Notes: generated by a model from the letters alone, not told the origin. Shown: positions 39,909-49,844, counted from the first letter of the stretch. The stretch: 64,000 nt of DNA from Symbiodinium natans (GCA_905221605.1 CAJNDS010002171.1:1-64000); one strand, 5' to 3'. A program made the numbers and translations.

Positions 39909-40236
39909 AGGGAACCTTGAACCAACAAAAAAAGAGGGAAAGGGCACCCTTTTTAGGTTGCCTGCTTTTTTACAAGGGGACCTTGAACCCAACAGAAAAG
40001 GGGGGAAAGTGGTGCCAAAACCCTAACCCTAAACCCTAAACCCTAAACCCTAAACCCTAAACCCTGAACCCTAAACCCTAAACCCTAAACCCTAAACCCT
40101 AAACCCTAAACCCTAAACCCTAAACCCTAAACCCTAAACCCCTGGGCTGCCAAGCCTTCAGGGTCCGCACATCCTTGGCCTCCTGTACAGGCAAGCTGGC
40201 CAGCTTCTCACCTGACACCCTCCAGACGTGGAGCAT
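35066..40236 (-). CDS. Ubiquitin-like / ankyrin-repeat protein, 8 exons
   Basis: Exons (minus order): 40236-40156, 36878-36789, 36620-36326, 36206-36112, 35874-35842, 35688-35608, 35482-35405, 35245-35066; 310 aa plus stop, every junction in phase. The N-terminus M-L-H-V-W-R-V-S-G-E-K-L through L-Y-Q-G-R-R-L-N-D-D-A-K-L and W-D-L-Q-L-V resembles a ubiquitin-like fold. About seven ankyrin repeats follow (G-D-T-P-L-I-L-A-T-R-N-G-H; K-Q-T-A-L-F-F-A-C-T-E-G-H-A-E-I-V; G-Q-T-A-L-D-Y-A-V-E-K-G-H). This architecture is common in dinoflagellates; it is presumably a protein-interaction adaptor. Introns 1, 3, 4, 6 and 7 are GC or GA type. The 3' end is the least certain: a TIR-like element starts just after Q-E-V-L, so another intron is possible. 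Confidence 0.85.
35246..35404 (-). other. Introner-like GC-AG intron 7 of the ankyrin gene
   Basis: 159 nt. Coding-strand ends GCATCTCGGCTCTGG and GGCATT...CCCCAG. A ~45-bp segment is repeated inside (CATATTTAGATA...GGGCTCCCTTATC and CATATTTAGATACAGGGTTCC). Splicing gives P-I-I-L-A-A-R-Y-G-Y. Confidence 0.7.
35483..35607 (-). mobile_element. Introner, family E, copy 2 (GA-AG intron 6)
   Basis: 125 bp, coding-strand start GAGACTTTGTGGCACACTT and end GTGTAGCCAAG. GAGA/GAGAT is repeated at the two junctions. Splicing joins A-D-G-H-I to E-I-A-R-L-L-L, a perfect ankyrin helix boundary. Confidence 0.88.
35689..35841 (-). other. GT-AG intron 5 of the ankyrin gene
   Basis: 153 nt, ends GTCCCTACACC and CGAGTCTAG. 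AT-rich interior with poly-T on the coding strand. Its interior resembles no other element here. Splicing joins G-H-A-H-V to V-R-M-L-L-E. Confidence 0.7.
35875..36111 (-). mobile_element. Intron 4: two family C elements, C-tract and telomeric block
   Basis: 237-nt GC-AG intron. The coding strand starts with a family C end (CTTGGCAGCCCAGTGGTACCC), contains a second C core (35985-36035), a (CCCTAAA)4 block at 35945-35975 and a G-tract, and ends CCTGGGCTACCAAG. An element nested in an element, plus telomeric repeats, within one intron. Confidence 0.75.
36207..36325 (-). mobile_element. Introner, family C variant (GC-AG intron 3)
   Basis: 119 bp, ends GCCACTAGGACCAGGAGTAGG and GCGAGTCCCGGGTCTAG (imperfect inverted repeats). 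GGCCA duplicated at the flanks. Splicing joins A-C-T-E-G-H-A-E-I-V. Confidence 0.85.
36621..36788 (-). mobile_element. Introner with telomeric block (GA-AG intron 2)
   Basis: 168 nt. GAATCRTGGAC occurs at both junctions (11-bp duplication with one mismatch). The coding-strand left part is family C (GACCTGGAGTAGGCCC); the right part is ~6 CCCTAAA units ending ACCCTAG, so the acceptor AG is a variant telomeric unit. Confidence 0.82.
37055..38930. repeat. Degenerate ~65-bp satellite
   Basis: About 28 diverged copies of a unit with a conserved core ACACCCTAAGAAATCCTCTT, then CTGGGCTTCGTTCGTAAT and an AT-rich spacer (AAATTAAATTAAGAGGCC). Spacing of the core is roughly 60-75 bp. No coding frame. 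It fills most of the 2.85 kb element within intron 1 of the ankyrin gene. Confidence 0.85.
39020..39615. repeat. ~600-bp near-perfect palindrome with nested hairpins
   Basis: Two arms of about 290 bp meet near 39316. Outer arms share CCATGGAGCCGGGAGGCCGCC (39109) with its complement (39502). Inside each arm are smaller palindromes (AAAATCC...CCATGG...GGATTTT), so the structure is hierarchical. Poly-A/T and AAATCCAAAAA motifs dominate. A transcript would form a long hairpin. Confidence 0.9.
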
Positions 40237-40257
40237 CGGGGGCCAGAGGCGGCGGGG

Positions 40258-40507
40258 TTTAGGGGTTTAGGGGTTTATAGGGTTTGGGGTTTATAGGGTT
40301 TATAGGGTTTAGGGTTTATGGGGTTTATGGGGTTTATGGGGTTTATGGGGTTTATGGGGTTTATGGGGTTTATAGGGTTTTTGGGTTTATAGGGTTTATA
40401 GGGTTTATAGGGTTTATAGGGTTTATAGGGTTTATAGGGTTTATAGGGTTTATAGGGTTTATAGGGTTTATAGGGTTTATAGGGTTTATAGGGTTTATAG
40501 GGTTTAG
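40258..40507. repeat. GGGTTTATA / GGGTTTATG nonamer satellite
   Basis: About 26 tandem 9-mers, apparently a TTTAGGG unit extended by TA. It lies just upstream (5') of the ankyrin gene start codon at 40236, so any promoter is within or beyond it. The same nonamer recurs at 43350-43450. Confidence 0.95.
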
Positions 40508-40914
40508 GGCTGAGGGTTGAAGGACCCTTCAAAGGTGCCGGGATATCTTGGGGCGAGGTAAATCATGAGGTCGATAGCAAGGTGTTTCAAATCGTCTTTG
40601 GGAATAGAGCAGGTATACTTTAAGGCACAAACCGGGTTTATTCAAAAGTCTGTCAGAAGCCCTTGAAGTAAGCAACCTCATGGTACGGCGGCGGTTCGCG
40701 AAGATGTGAGCAAGAGGGACAGTCCCAGTTTTGGATGGGCTTCGGGGTTCGTGTAGGCTCGTGGGTACGTATAGCAGAGGTAACCTCTATAAACAATAAA
40801 CCCTAAACTCTGGGCCACAAACCCTGAACCCTAAACCCCAAATTAAGCCCTAGTCGAAAGTACCCATGCACCTTTGAGGGTTTGGGCATACTAATTGGGA
40901 TCCATTTAGGTAGC

Positions 40915-41055
40915 CCACACCCTAAACCCTAAGCCCTAAACCCTAAACCCTAAACCCTAAAGCCTAAAGCCTAAAGCCTAAAGCCTAAAGCCTAAAGCCT
41001 AAAGCCTAAACCCTAAACCCTAAACTCTAAACCCTAAACCCTAACACCTTACCAT
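40915..41055. repeat. CCCTAAA and CCTAAAG block
   Basis: Two variants in adjacent homogeneous runs. 40530-40910 has no supported gene. Confidence 0.9.
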
Positions 41056-41499
41056 CTCCGTGTGGGGATCTAAGGGTGGTTGCATGCTCCCTTACTATTG
41101 TCCCCTGCCTTCTGTAAAGGGTTCTGAAGTACGGGCTCTCGGTTTAGGATTTAGGGTTTAGGGTTTACGGAGGTTCTAGAGGGTATACAAGGGGAATGTA
41201 AGGGGTCACCGTTCCGAACATAGGGGTACCCCTTATATACCCCAAGATACTATGTGATCCTTTTAAAGGAGCCCCCATAATAAGGGGCCATGCTTCATGC
41301 TGTGTGGGGTCTGGTTAGGAGCTGCCCTTGGCTTCTCAATCAATCCCTAAACTACGAGGCCCCAGATACAGCCGATCCACCTCAGCTTACTCTTGGGTCC
41401 ATAAACCTAATCCCTATTCCCTAACCCTAAACCCCAAATCCCAAAACCCTAAACCCCTAAACCCTAAACACGAACCCCTAGACGCTAAACAAACCCTAA

Positions 41500-41920
41500 A
41501 CCCTAAACCCTAAACCCTAAACCCTAAACCCTAAACCCTAAACCCTAAACCCTAAACCCTAAACCCCCTATGTGCCCCTAAGCCCCTCTTCCCCTCTTCC
41601 CCAAGCCCGAAAGCTGCAGCACTTCCGGGGCGCCGGCACCCGTTCAGGCCCAGGCTGTCCGGCCTGGTCGCAGGGTTTAGGGTTTAGGGTTTAGGGTTTA
41701 GGGTTTAGGGTTTAGGGTTTAGGGTTTAGGGTTTAGGGTTTAGGGTTTAGGGTTTAGGGTTTAGGGTTTAGGGTTTAGGGCTTAGGGCGTAGGGTTTGGG
41801 GTTTGGGGTTTAGGGTTTGGGGTTTGGGGTTTGGGGGTTTGGGGGTTTGGGGTTTGGGGTTTGGGCTTTGGGCTTTGGGCTTTGGGCTTTGGGGTTTAGG
41901 GTTTAGGGTTTAGGTTTTCG
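41500..41920. repeat. CCCTAAA block, ~95-bp island, TTTAGGG and TTTGGGG/CTTTGGG blocks
   Basis: The CCCTAAA block ends near 41564. The island 41575-41672 is GC-rich and open on both strands (minus reading C-D-Q-A-G-Q-P-G-P-E-R-V-P). From 41673 a ~16-unit TTTAGGG run passes into TTTGGGG and TTTGGGC runs. Confidence 0.85.
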
Positions 41921-42469
41921 AGGGTTTGGGGGACCCATAGTTCGTTGATACTAAACCAAACATAAAGCAACACTCTGAAGAAGCAATCTCAACAGTGTAC
42001 CTTCAAGCCCCCCCCCCCCCAAAAAAAAGAAAAAAACAAACCGACACACGAGTAGGTCACAGCCTCCGAAAAGACTTACGCCTCTCAAGAGGTGACTAGG
42101 AAATGAGGTACCTGTAGGCAGATATAAGGTGCTGTTGTTCCCAGTTCCTAGGAAGAACAGTATTAATATGTATATATATATATATTTATTTATTTATTAT
42201 TTTTAAAACATATTTATTTATAATTATATCGTTGACCCCAAGACGCAATATACCCCAGGAACGCGAACAGTTTTTCGAGGGCCCTAAACCCCTAAACCCG
42301 TTGAGTGTTCGTTGCATCTCTCGCTTTTGGGGGATTCTTGTGGGGTTGGGTTTGGGCTGGGGCCTTTGTCTACACTCCGCGGGGGTTCTCTCAAGAAGAG
42401 GGGTGTTTCGGGTTTCTAGGGCTTAGAGTTTAGGAACCGGTTTGGCGGTGCAAGTTTTAGTAGGGTTGC

Positions 42470-42567
42470 TCAGGACCACGGTATCCGGCTAGCGCCTGGC
42501 CCGTGGACTCGTCCAGCGCGCTCTCTGTGTCGGAGAGGAGCGCCTGCAGTTCCCGTTGCGGGATCTG
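42470..42567 (-). CDS. Exon candidate next to a family J element
   Basis: Minus frame I-P-Q-R-E-L-Q-A-L-L-S-D-T-E-S-A-L-D-E-S continuing T-G-Q-A-L-A-G-Y. Acceptor CCCCCAG|ATC is the end of an inverted-repeat element (42568-42668, ends GGGGGTTTACGATA and TATCGTAAACCCC). Strong helix-like protein character, family unknown. Confidence 0.6.
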
Positions 42568-42907
42568 GGGGTTTACGATATTCGGGGTACCTTGTTGGGG
42601 TCATTTCTATAAGGAGATCCTACTATTTGGGGGTCTCGGGGTCCCATGTTATCGTAAACCCCATTTGGAGATTGGATGATCCTTGATGGACAACCGGGCT
42701 TTGAAGGTAGGGTGTATAGGTGTTTGGGGTACAGGGGATGAAAAGGGGTACAGGGGGTACACGGCACGGGGGACGTTGTGACACTGCACCAGATGTGAGT
42801 TGCTTCCTTGGGGATACGAGCAACTAAAAACCAAAATCCTAAACCCCAAGCCCTAAACCGTGTGCCCTAAACCCTAAAGCCTGAAGCCTAAACCCTAAAC
42901 CCTAAAC

Positions 42908-42979
42908 CACATTCTGTCTGCCGATGGTTCGAGGCTCAGCATCCGGCTTGCCGAGCACTTACATCAGTCAGGCAGGAGG
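42908..42979 (+). CDS. Exon candidate with GTAAGG donor
   Basis: Plus frame T-F-C-L-P-M-V-R-G-S-A-S-G-L-P-S-T-Y then donor GCAGGAG|GTAAGG. CCCTAAA units precede it. Weak. Confidence 0.35.
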
Positions 42980-43286
42980 TAAGGGCCCTAAATTGATAAG
43001 TGACGCTACTGATGTACGGCAACCACCACATAGTATTCATGGACGTTTCGCCGTTTGGGGGTCACGGCTTCTCTTGCTGGCACCTTACCCAATTGGCAAC
43101 CCGAGTCCCGCCCCCCCCCGCCCCCCGCGCAAAACTTAAACCCTGGACCCCAAATCCTATAGGGTTTAGGGTTTAGGGTTTAGGGTTTAGGGTTTAGGGT
43201 TTAGAGTAACCTTTAATTGTACTCTACAAACAGTGACTTGTGCATGGCCTGTTGGTACTATTTCCTGCTTGTAGACTCTGCGGCAA

Positions 43287-43750
43287 CTATGCAACAGGGC
43301 GGCGCGAAACAAGGCACATTAGGGTCCGGCCCTCCGACCGCACTGTTAAGGGTTGAGGGTTTATAGGGTTTATGGGGTTTATAGGGTTATAGGGTTTACA
43401 GGGTTTATAGGGTTTATAGGGTTTGTAGGGTTTATAGGGTTTGTAGGGTTTCTTGCGGAGTTGAGGTACAGGTACGCGCAGCAACGAGATCCAGCTTCCC
43501 CATGACCAACAACGAGGAAGCCCGATGGAAGTGGCAGTTGGCTTCTGGGGACCTTTTTGGGCTTCTCTAATTTTCTAGGCTGCCCGGTAACCCAGGCTTA
43601 AAAAGGGTGCCCTTTTTTGCTTAAAGGGGTTTATAGGGGAACCTAAACCCCCCAAAAAGGGAATAAGGGTACTGGGCATCCTAGCTTTGCATGTCACCTA
43701 CAGCTTTTCGGGATGCCGAAGAAAAGCCCCATGTTGCAGAGCAACCCCCC
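43287..43750 (-). CDS. Three exons with a family C introner; 3' end of a gene
   Basis: Exons ~43745-43686, 43566-43453 and 43342-43287 (stop TAG) join in phase: ...K-A-V-G-D-M-Q | K-K-P-K-K-V-P-R-S-Q-L ... Y-L-Y-L-N-S-A | M-R-S-E-G-R-T-L-M-C-L-V. Intron 43567-43685 is a family C introner with a GC donor; intron 43343-43452 is a GA-AG intron composed largely of the GGGTTTATA nonamer. No family recognised. Confidence 0.55.
43567..43685 (-). mobile_element. Introner, family C
   Basis: Nearly identical to 5883-5998 over its length (AGGCTTAAAAAGGGTGCCCT core on the plus strand). CTAG at both ends. GC donor AAA|GCTAGG. Confidence 0.82.
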
Positions 43751-43999
43751 AACGCTAAAACCCAACCTCTAAGGGATGACACCGTAAGCCCGGCACCCCG
43801 AAAACCTCATATAGGGGCCTGAATCATTAGAGTAGGCTTTTTGGGGGGGGGTTATTGTAGTATGATTACAAAGGCGCCGTAAGGGAATCTTCTGAACCCT
43901 AAACCCTAAACCCTAAACCCTAAACCCTAAACCCTAAACCCTAAACCCTAAACCCTAAACCCTAAACCATTCATTCCGACCCCTATATTAAACACACCA

Positions 44000-44090
44000 G
44001 AATCAGCCCCCTGCACGGCCTCAGAGGCACCGCGGGAGAAGTCTGCATCCCCGAGCATTGCTCGCCATCCACTTCCCGAAAGGGAGGTAA
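44000..44090 (-). CDS. Exon candidate
   Basis: Minus frame S-G-S-G-W-R-A-M-L-G-D-A-D-F-S-R-G-A-S continuing E-A-V-Q-G-A-D-S-G-V. Left neighbour is a CCCTAAA block (43893-43967), right is a TTTAGGG block (44120-44165). No family recognised. Confidence 0.5.
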
Positions 44091-44734
44091 CAGTTGAAGG
44101 CTTAAGGCCTGTTTAAATTTAGGGTTTAGGGTTTAGGGTTTAGGGTTTAGGGTTTAGGGTTTAGGGGCTACAGCCCATGGAGCTCTTCCGGGCTTCGGGC
44201 TGAGGGGCTTGGGCTCTAGGGGTTAAGGGGGTTTCACCTGTGATCGCAAGTCTAGCTGTCTGAAGTCAAAAGCAGTGTATGCCGACCCTGCAATGTAACT
44301 TCTGCAGCCTGTGTCGGCCTGATCATAAGATCAGCGTAGGCCTACAGCATCGGCTAAAAGGCTAAAAGCAAACGCGTGGCACTGGCAAAAGCTGGCACGC
44401 TGAATGCTAAACTGAGATGCCAGGCATGTCGAGGCCTTGCATTACCACATCGATGCAGAAATTGCTGCAGGTAGGCAAGCCTTGCTGTCGCCCCGCCCCA
44501 CCCCCCTCAACTGTAGTATCCTAGCATAACTGACCAGTGGTCTGGTGAATCGGGCACCCTAAACCTAAATCCTAAGCCCTAAGTCCTAAATCGCAAACCC
44601 TAAACCGTAAACCCTTGGCAAACCCTCAACAAACCTAGTCAAGCTCTTCAGGACTGCCGACTGCTTCCCCCCACTCCCCCACTAAGAGACCCGTTTCCTA
44701 ACCCACAAAGCATTCGTCTAAGCATGACATAGAT

Positions 44735-44835
44735 CCTATAGACCCTATAGACCCAAGACCCTATAGACCCTATAGACCCTCAAGACTCTCAAGACCCTCA
44801 AGACCCTCAAAGCCCTCAAGACCCTCAAAACCCAA
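44735..44835. repeat. CCCTATAGA / CCCTCAAGA nonamer run
   Basis: About ten 9-mers that drift from GACCCTATA to GACCCTCAA. 44170-44730 has no supported gene. A G-tract is at 44933-44950. Confidence 0.85.
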
Positions 44836-45489
44836 AAACCTCCAAACCTGCAATCCGAATTATGTTTCTTATATAGCTCAGTCAAAGAGTACCCCTTAGT
44901 TGCAGTGCAGGGCTTAGGGTTCAAGACTCCGTGGGGGGGGGGGGGGGGGGAGGGGAATGTACACCTTGGTTCAACATGAGGACGCCTGTATAGCACAAGG
45001 CCTTGTGGGGGTCCCCACAGTAGTGCGTCTATATTCCTCAGAACTTCTCGGCTCCCCGACTACAGCGCCCAGAGTTCAGGACACCTCCTGTACCGTAATT
45101 CGTTATGTGAAGTAGGGTATACATTTCTTGTACCCCCCAAAAGGACACCCAATATATACTCACCAATATTAAAAGGGAACCTCATATACACTCACCAATC
45201 CCTAAACCCTAAACCCTAAACCCTAAATCCTCAACCCTAAATCCTCAACCCTAAACCCTAAACCCTGTTTCATGTCCCTTTGGAGGGTATGTTGGTTACC
45301 CTAAAGAAGACCTTCTGAAGCCGCGGTCGCGTGTCTTTTCTCTTGGTTCCTCCACACACTCCTGGCTAAGAAGAAGGTGGAGGTATTCCTTTCTAGCCCA
45401 AAACCCAAGGAATCAGAATAAATTACCTTATTACGTATAAGAAGCCCAAAAAAGTTGAACAGTTGGGTTTTAAAGCCAGTAAGATTCGG

Positions 45490-45540
45490 TCACAAGGAGG
45501 TCCGCCGGAGGACCTCTTTGACTTGTCCGGCCGGACGTCC
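45490..45540. other. Two short palindromes
   Basis: GAGGTCCGCCGGAGGACCTC and then GTCCGGCCGGAC, 9 bp apart. No element boundaries found. 45000-45910 otherwise holds telomere-like blocks and no supported gene. Confidence 0.6.
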
Positions 45541-45914
45541 AAATTTAGGACGCCGGGCGCAGCTGACCTTTAGCACCGTCGGCCTGCCTCGTGCTGGACG
45601 CCGTTTAGGCTTTAGGGTTTAGGGTTTAGGGTTTGGGGTTTAGGGTTTAGGGTTTAGGGTTTAGGGGTTGTGGGGTTTTGAGGTTCAGGTTTGAGGGCAA
45701 CTCGTTTCTACTCTTACAAACCTTCAACTCGCACCTTCCAGAGAAGAGTCCTCAAGAAAGAGCCCAACGAGCGAAGAGCAACCCAGGCACTTAAGGCCTT
45801 CAGGGTTGTTTAGGGTTTAGGGTTTAGGGTTTAGGCTTTAGGGTTTAGGCTTTGGGGTTTAGAGTTTAGGGTTTAGGGTTTAGGGTTTAGGGTTTAGGGT
45901 TTAGGGTTTAGGGT

Positions 45915-46181
45915 CTAGCAAGGGCACTTGTTTGGGTGAAACATGTTAGATTGTAATAGGGCCAGGCGGACATGTGCTACTGAGGACCTCACCATGGGCC
46001 TGTTGTCTTGAAGGAGCGCCGCATGACACAGCCAGGCGTAGCCTCTGGGGCTCCTATTAAGCGCAAGAGCCGGTCTATGCCGCCCTCCTCCCCACTCCCC
46101 ACCCAAAAACAAGGAGTCCTGGCCGCTACGACCTGGTGTGTCATGCAAGGTCCCCTCCACTTCACGCCTTTGTGAAATCAT
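45915..46181 (-). CDS. Hypothetical ORF or exon
   Basis: 88 codons including E-V-E-G-T-L-H-D-T-P-G-R-S-G-Q-D-S-L-F and V-A-H-V-R-L-A-L-L-Q-S-N-M-F before a stop close to a TTTAGGG block. Protein-like. A second minus exon candidate is at ~46490-46400 (D-C-W-W-L-R-D-T-D-K-P-R-S-Q-R). Confidence 0.4.
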   Translation of the reverse strand: MISQRREVEGTLHDTPGRSGQDSLFLGGEWGGGRHRPALALNRSPRGYAWLCHAALLQDNRPMVRSSVAHVRLALLQSNMFHPNKCPC

Positions 46182-47387
46182 TCCACCGAGCGGAGAGGAT
46201 TCAAGGCCGTAAGCCTCAAAACAACAGGGCTCAATTCATCTGAGTATGGGGATCCGATTGTACAGTTGTTAATAAGTCTACCATAGGAAGCGCGCTTGCT
46301 ACGTTCAAAACGCTCTCCTTCTCTTCTCTCCAGGGGCAAAGTATGCCTTCGGCAGCCAGCCCCTGCGCAACAACAGAGCCGCCATGATCCAAGCTACTCG
46401 GCGGCTTTTTGCGCGTCCAGAACGGATGGCCGTTGAGACCTGGGCTTGTCGGTATCCCTCAGCCACCAACAGTCACCAGAACGTCCGGGTGAACCTACCC
46501 CCTCCCCCTCCACCCCTCTCGTCCCCCCTACACCGAAACAGCCCGAAACCCTAAACCCCAAACCCCTAAACCCTAAACCCTGAAATGCCAAGTTCAGGGC
46601 CCATGCTGGCTCGGTGGTACCTGTGACCTCACAGAACAGGCTCTTTGACATGAGGTAGGATTTAGGGTTTGGGGTTTGGGGATTCGGGTTTCGGTTTTCG
46701 GGTTTCGGGTTTAGGGCTTAGGGTTTTGGGTTTGGCGATTGAGGATTTGGATTCGGGTTTGGAGTTTAGGGTTTGGGGTTCGGCGTTTGGGGTTTGGGGT
46801 TTGGGGCCCCTGGAAATCGGGGTTGGAGTTGCAGGGCTTCGGGCTTATAGGGTTCAGGGCCAATATACCTAATATACGTATACGTTTATGGGGTTTTATA
46901 ACCAGTATCACCAACAGGACACCCCGCATATACACTCAACACGCCCTACAGGGCGTAGAACCGAAATCGGCCTACGGACTGTCGGTTGTTGGAGTTTCAG
47001 GTTCCTGCAGATTAGGGTTTAGGCTTTAGGGTATAGGGTTTAGGATTTAGGGTTTAGGGTTGAGGGCCTACATCGTCTCGAACCCTAAGCTCTTCACACC
47101 GAACCCCTGGCATCCTTTGCAGCCTTAAATCCGGTTTAGGGTTTAGGGTTTAGGGTTTAGGGTTTAGGGTTCAGGGTTTAGGGTTTAGGGTTGCGGTGTG
47201 TGTGTGTGTGTGATTCCAGAACCCAGACCCTGAGTCAATATTGCATGCGCCCACCCCAAATAAACAAATCTCGCCATGGTCCAGGGTTACCCCTAAACCC
47301 TAAACCCTAAACCCTAAACCCTAAACCCTAAACCCTAAACCCTAAACCCTAAACCCGGGTTGTGATTAAACTACCGTAGGGCTTTTG

Positions 47388-47480
47388 TGGAATACAAGCA
47401 GAGACTTGCGGAAGTCGACCTTGGGCTTTTGCGGGTACCTGCAGGGTCCGGCTTCAACTTGGGCCCTCTTACGGCCTCAA
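47388..47480 (+). CDS. Exon candidate
   Basis: Plus frame V-E-Y-K-Q-R-L-A-E-V-D-L-G-L-L-R-V-P-A-G continuing G-F-N-L-G-P-L-T-A-S. Preceded by a ~10-unit CCCTAAA block. Followed by a C-tract plus A-tract (47545-47588). Confidence 0.5.
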
Positions 47481-47549
47481 CGCCAAAGCCTAAACCCGAC
47501 ACCCCTAAGTACCCCAAAAAACCCTGCAAAGCCTCCAAAGCTCCCCCCC

Positions 47550-47580
<31 letters not shown>

Positions 47581-47711
47581 AAAAAAAACCTACAAAGCCT
47601 CAAAGCCCCTGCAAACCCTAAAAGCCCTATAGACACTAAACCAAGACAACTCTACAAAGCCCCAAACCCCCAAACCCTAAACCCTAAACCCTAAACTCTA
47701 AACCCTAAACC

Positions 47712-47891
47712 CTTAGCTGGGCTCCCAGGCGGCCCGGAAGCGGCAGCGGCTTGCTTCTCCACCCACTGGAAGCCGCTCGCGCGCACGGCCAGAGTCTGCC
47801 AGGGTTTAGGGTTTAGGGTTTAGGGTTTAGGGTTTAGGGTTTAGGGTTTAGGGTTGAGGGTTTAGGGTTTAGGGTTGCCAGAGTCTGCCAG
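47712..47891 (-). other. Exon island and telomeric block between 15-bp direct repeats
   Basis: GCCAGAGTCTGCCAG occurs at 47788-47802 and 47877-47891. The 74 bp between are TTTAGGG units. The island 47712-47802 is coding-like on the minus strand (W-Q-T-L-A-V-R-A-S-G-F-Q-W-V-E-K), with the acceptor TGGCAG|ACT inside the repeat. A possible GT donor lies upstream (CTTCAG|GTAAACCC at 47916). Confidence 0.65.
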
Positions 47892-48124
47892 CGGGGTTTG
47901 GGGCGTAGGGTTTACCTGAAGGCTCCAATGTAGTTCCTTTCTGGGTTAGTTCTAGGGGAATCTAGTATACTGCCCCAAAAAGGCACTACACAGGTTGGGC
48001 CTCAGATCCTCCGCCCTACTTTCGCCAAGTCATTCGGTCGCCCAAGTAGGCAGGAGAGGGTGCCCTTGCTTTAGCTTGAAGAGGGCTGTTAAAAAGTTCA
48101 AAAGTAGAGTAGGCTTTGGTTCCT

Positions 48125-48245
48125 GAACCCTAAACCCTAGACCCTAGACCCTAGACCCTAGACCCTAGACCCTAGACCCTAAACCCTAAACCCTAAACCC
48201 TAAACCCTAAACCCTAAACCCTAAACCCTAAACCCTAAACCCAAA
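48125..48245. repeat. CCCTAGA and CCCTAAA block
   Basis: About six CCCTAGA units in a run, then ~11 CCCTAAA. CCCTAGA contains AG, absent from canonical C-strand repeats. Confidence 0.9.
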
Positions 48246-48714
48246 CCCAGCTCCGCAAACCCGACAGCCTGTCAACCTTAGACGCTGACATTGACCTAGG
48301 GCTTCAGCGTTGGGGATTTTATTAGGGCTTAAGGGCTTATCCTGATTATTCGTTTTGCCTATGAATCCAGCGATCGAACCCTCAATGAACGGAATACCAG
48401 GGTTTTGGAGGTGCTACGAGACTCATGAACTTAACATGGGATTTCTGGGTCTAGAACCTAGAAGCTTGGAACCGCACATACGAACTAAGTCTTTGGTAAC
48501 TATTATACTAAATGGCAGCACAGGGCGATGTAATATGTAACATGGGAAGGTGTGGCGTGACTCGGCAGAAAACCAAAATCCATGAGAGGAACCCTAAACC
48601 CAACCCTAAACCCTGAAGCCTAAAGCCTAAATCAACATCCTTGAAAGGGTTGGGTAGGGCTTGGTGGAGGCATCGACACAAGAACAGTGTGTATGACGTC
48701 TCATGGTCCATCAA

Positions 48715-48829
48715 CATGTGGGTGGCCGTCAAAATTTTTTGGCCCCTTCTTGAATCTCTATCATACTACGGCACCTAATATTTAGGGTCCCCCAAAAGGG
48801 ATCATTAATTTTGACAGCCACCCATGTGG
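48715..48829. mobile_element. Family K element with 7-bp target duplication
   Basis: CATGTGG at 48715-48721 and 48823-48829 bracket an element with ends GTGGCCGTCAAAATT and AATTTTGACAGCCAC. The plus ORF 48830-49040 after it is protein-like (Y-C-F-C-V-H-R-R-G-Y-V-S-E) but unproven. Confidence 0.8.
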
Positions 48830-49089
48830 TAACTGTTCGAAATACCTGTCCTCAAAGTGACTACTGCTTTTGTGTTCACCGTAGAGGGTATGTGTCAGAA
48901 TCAAGCACTAGACCCCAGAGTAACCTGGACCAAAAAGGGCACCCTTTCTCTGGGTCCTCGAATTTCTACAACGACCATCTAGCACGGAATGAGCTGCAGG
49001 CTGCCGACGCAAGACACCCCCAGATCCCTAAACCCTAAACCAGAAACTCCCAACTACCCGCCATGGTTTCCTAGGGACCTGGAAAATGG

Positions 49090-49262
49090 AGGTTTCCGAA
49101 ACAATGGACACCTAATGTAAACCCCCAAATAGTAGGATTCCCTTATAATAAGGACCCAATACGTGCCTCGGATTTCGGAAACCCCCATATAGTTAGTCCC
49201 TAGAATCCCTATTAAGGATAGTTCGGGGGGGTTTAGGAAACGCAAACCCTCACTTAAACACC
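49090..49262. mobile_element. Family J-like element
   Basis: Contains AATAGTAGGATTCCCTTATA as in 14106-14165 and inverted GGTTTCCGAAAC / GATTTCGGAAACC pairs. Boundaries approximate. Confidence 0.55.
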
Positions 49263-49451
49263 CCAAAACCTTAAGAACCCTGAACCTACTTTTTTGGTAG
49301 ATATCCTAATGAATCCTACAAGGAGCAATAAGAGCCTACAAAAAACATATGTGGCCACGTGCTAACTGGGGGGTGGGCCTGGGGCGGTGGTGGCGGCGTC
49401 TCGAGACGCCGGGTGGAACCACGACCTCTCTTTCCACATTCAGAGATTGGG

Positions 49452-49584
49452 GATTTAGGTTGGGATGCTCCTAGGTTGGGATGCTCCCCCTTATACTAAC
49501 AGTCCTTAATAGGGATTATAGTACCCCCGATTATAATCCCGGCTAAGGACTTTTGGTACCAGGGGGAACATTTCAAGATTTAGG
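49452..49584. mobile_element. Family B element with 8-10 bp duplication
   Basis: GATTTAGG(TT) flanks both sides (49452-, 49577-). The left terminus is duplicated (GGTTGGGATGCTCCTAGGTTGGGATGCTCC). Right half GGGGGAACATTTCAAG. Confidence 0.82.
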
Positions 49585-49844
49585 TTTTGAATACAATGGC
49601 CGCAAAATGTGAGGGCTTGTAGGTCATGGGGCTCGTAAAGTAGAAGGAGGCTTGCCGGGCTTAGGGTTTACCTGAGAGGACGCGGCCTAGAACTTTGGGT
49701 AACTTTCCCCGTGTTTTTAATTAACTTCCTACCTCTGGCCAAAGAACACAGGCAGCTTGGCTCTCCAGGATTTAGGTTAAGGGCTTAGGGAGAAGATGCA
49801 TTCCGGAAAAAAAGCAGCTCGGGAACGGAAAGAAAGGCAAATAG

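Larger units (their letters stand above)
36879..40155 (-). mobile_element. 3.28 kb intron 1: family C introner with nested insertions
   Basis: Outer ends are family C (coding-strand start GCTTGGCAGCCCAG, end GGTACTACCAAGAAG) with GAAGG at both junctions. The family C sequence is broken by a telomeric block (40019-40141, ~17 units) and by a 2.85 kb element (37028-39879) whose ends are inverted: TCACCCCCCCCCCCATGATC... on the left and its complement (GATCATGGGGGGGGGTGA) on the right, set in (TA)n sequence. Confidence 0.75.

Noticed and set aside
40275-40532. K-P-Y and G-F-I repeat ORFs on both strands
   Set aside because: The 9-bp unit GGGTTTATA has no stops in these frames; simple repeat, not a structural protein.
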